DNA from: Minisyncoccota bacterium
GTDB lineage: Bacteria; Patescibacteria; Paceibacteria; UBA9973
Reading direction: 5' to 3'
NCBI GenBank assembly: GCA_028696935.1
Contig: JAQVGE010000079.1
Coordinates: 1 to 5,064, forward strand
Length of the DNA: 5,064 nt
The notes beneath the pieces are model-generated. The model had not been told where the DNA came from, did no database searches, and saw only the letters and a list, made by a program, of their open reading frames with translations. The position numbers and the translations under genes are program-made. The first letter of the stretch is position 1. Each line of letters opens with the position of its first letter. Shown piece after piece: positions 4,757 through 5,064 of the stretch.

Positions 4757-5064
4757 TTAATTAACTAATAATCTCTTTATTCCATCATTAACCGATAGTT
4801 CTTTTAAAATTATATCATAAATAACCTCAAAATAAATATCATCAGTAATATCTTTTATTATTTTAAGTGTTGCCAAACCTTCTCTTGGGTAACCATTTTC
4901 TTGTTTAAATCGAGACACTTTATGCCCTTGGCCTAACATAATTCCTAGATTTCTATTTCTGGAATCGAGAGTCAGGTCACCTAAACAGGTTAAACCCATA
5001 AAAGTTTCTCTTTTGGCTCCTCTTTTTAACCCAACTCGCATAATAGCTTCTACTCCTTTTGTAA
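4757..5064 (-). CDS. gpsA: NAD(P)-dependent glycerol-3-phosphate dehydrogenase GpsA, C-terminal part (5' end beyond window)
   Basis: GpsA reduces dihydroxyacetone phosphate to sn-glycerol-3-phosphate, the backbone for phospholipid synthesis, in the cytoplasm. Only the last 102 codons are present. The frame remains open through 5064, so the Met codon at 5041 is internal, not a start. The visible part is the C-terminal helical domain. It holds the family signatures ETFMGLTCLGDL, followed shortly by SRNRNLGIMLGQG, an arginine-containing substrate-pocket region in the family. The YPREGLATLK segment and the usual C-terminal helix pattern (VIYDIILKELSVNDGIKRLL) follow. The NAD-binding N-terminal domain and catalytic lysines lie outside the window. 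The stop TAA is 13 bases before the cupin ATG, so the two are probably co-transcribed. Confidence 0.9.
   Translation of the reverse strand, partial: TKGVEAIMRVGLKRGAKRETFMGLTCLGDLTLDSRNRNLGIMLGQGHKVSRFKQENGYPREGLATLKIIKDITDDIYFEVIYDIILKELSVNDGIKRLLVN

Noticed and set aside
4757..5041. Met codon at 5041 as start of a separate 94-residue gene
   Set aside because: The frame continues open to the window edge and the residues match the interior of GpsA, so it is a truncated gpsA.
1..5064. Alternative genetic code (UGA read as Gly or Trp)
   Set aside because: All recognisable genes read full-length with the standard code, with no in-frame TGA, and end in TAA or TAG at family-typical lengths where the end is visible.

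Overview
The window is AT-rich (roughly one third G+C by eye) bacterial DNA. Every clearly identifiable gene lies on the minus strand, and all are read with the standard code (TAA and TAG stops). Promoter-like sites fit the sigma70 consensus (TTGACA / TATACT). No start codon has a GGAG, AGGA or GAGG Shine-Dalgarno core just upstream. The small compact genes, the thioredoxin/CcdA fusion, DUF5320 and UPF0251 (DUF134) proteins and the cupin suggest a Patescibacteria (CPR) genome or another compact anaerobe. That placement is an inference, and nothing here fixes the taxon.

Layout in minus-strand transcription order, from the right edge. (1) 5064-4757 is the 3' end of gpsA, followed after a short gap by a small cupin gene (4743-4345). 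That unit ends in two back-to-back hairpins (4342-4273). (2) 4344-3941 has no large gene. It holds a possible tiny plus-strand transcription unit (promoter 4040-4068, 35-codon ORF 4112-4219, terminator 4239-4267) and a divergent minus-strand promoter (4028-4000). (3) 3940-3716 is a DUF5320 gene with its own terminator (3707-3665). (4) 3622-1788 is a tight three-gene operon: a UPF0251/DUF134 DNA-binding protein, a small signal-less thioredoxin-like protein, and a thioredoxin-fold/CcdA-DsbD-like membrane fusion. (5) 1729 to the left edge is a copper module: csoR, then copA one base downstream and truncated by the window edge. Its promoter is covered by a near-perfect 24-bp operator.

Working model: Cu(I) binds CsoR through its C-H-C triad, the operator is released, and CopA pumps copper out across the membrane. 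The adjacent operon looks like a thiol-electron relay. The cytoplasmic CSGC thioredoxin would pass electrons to the membrane cysteines of the CcdA-like domain, and these to the CPHC domain outside the membrane. No terminator is visible between this operon and csoR, so read-through could link thiol redox and copper export. The functional link is inferred from adjacency only.
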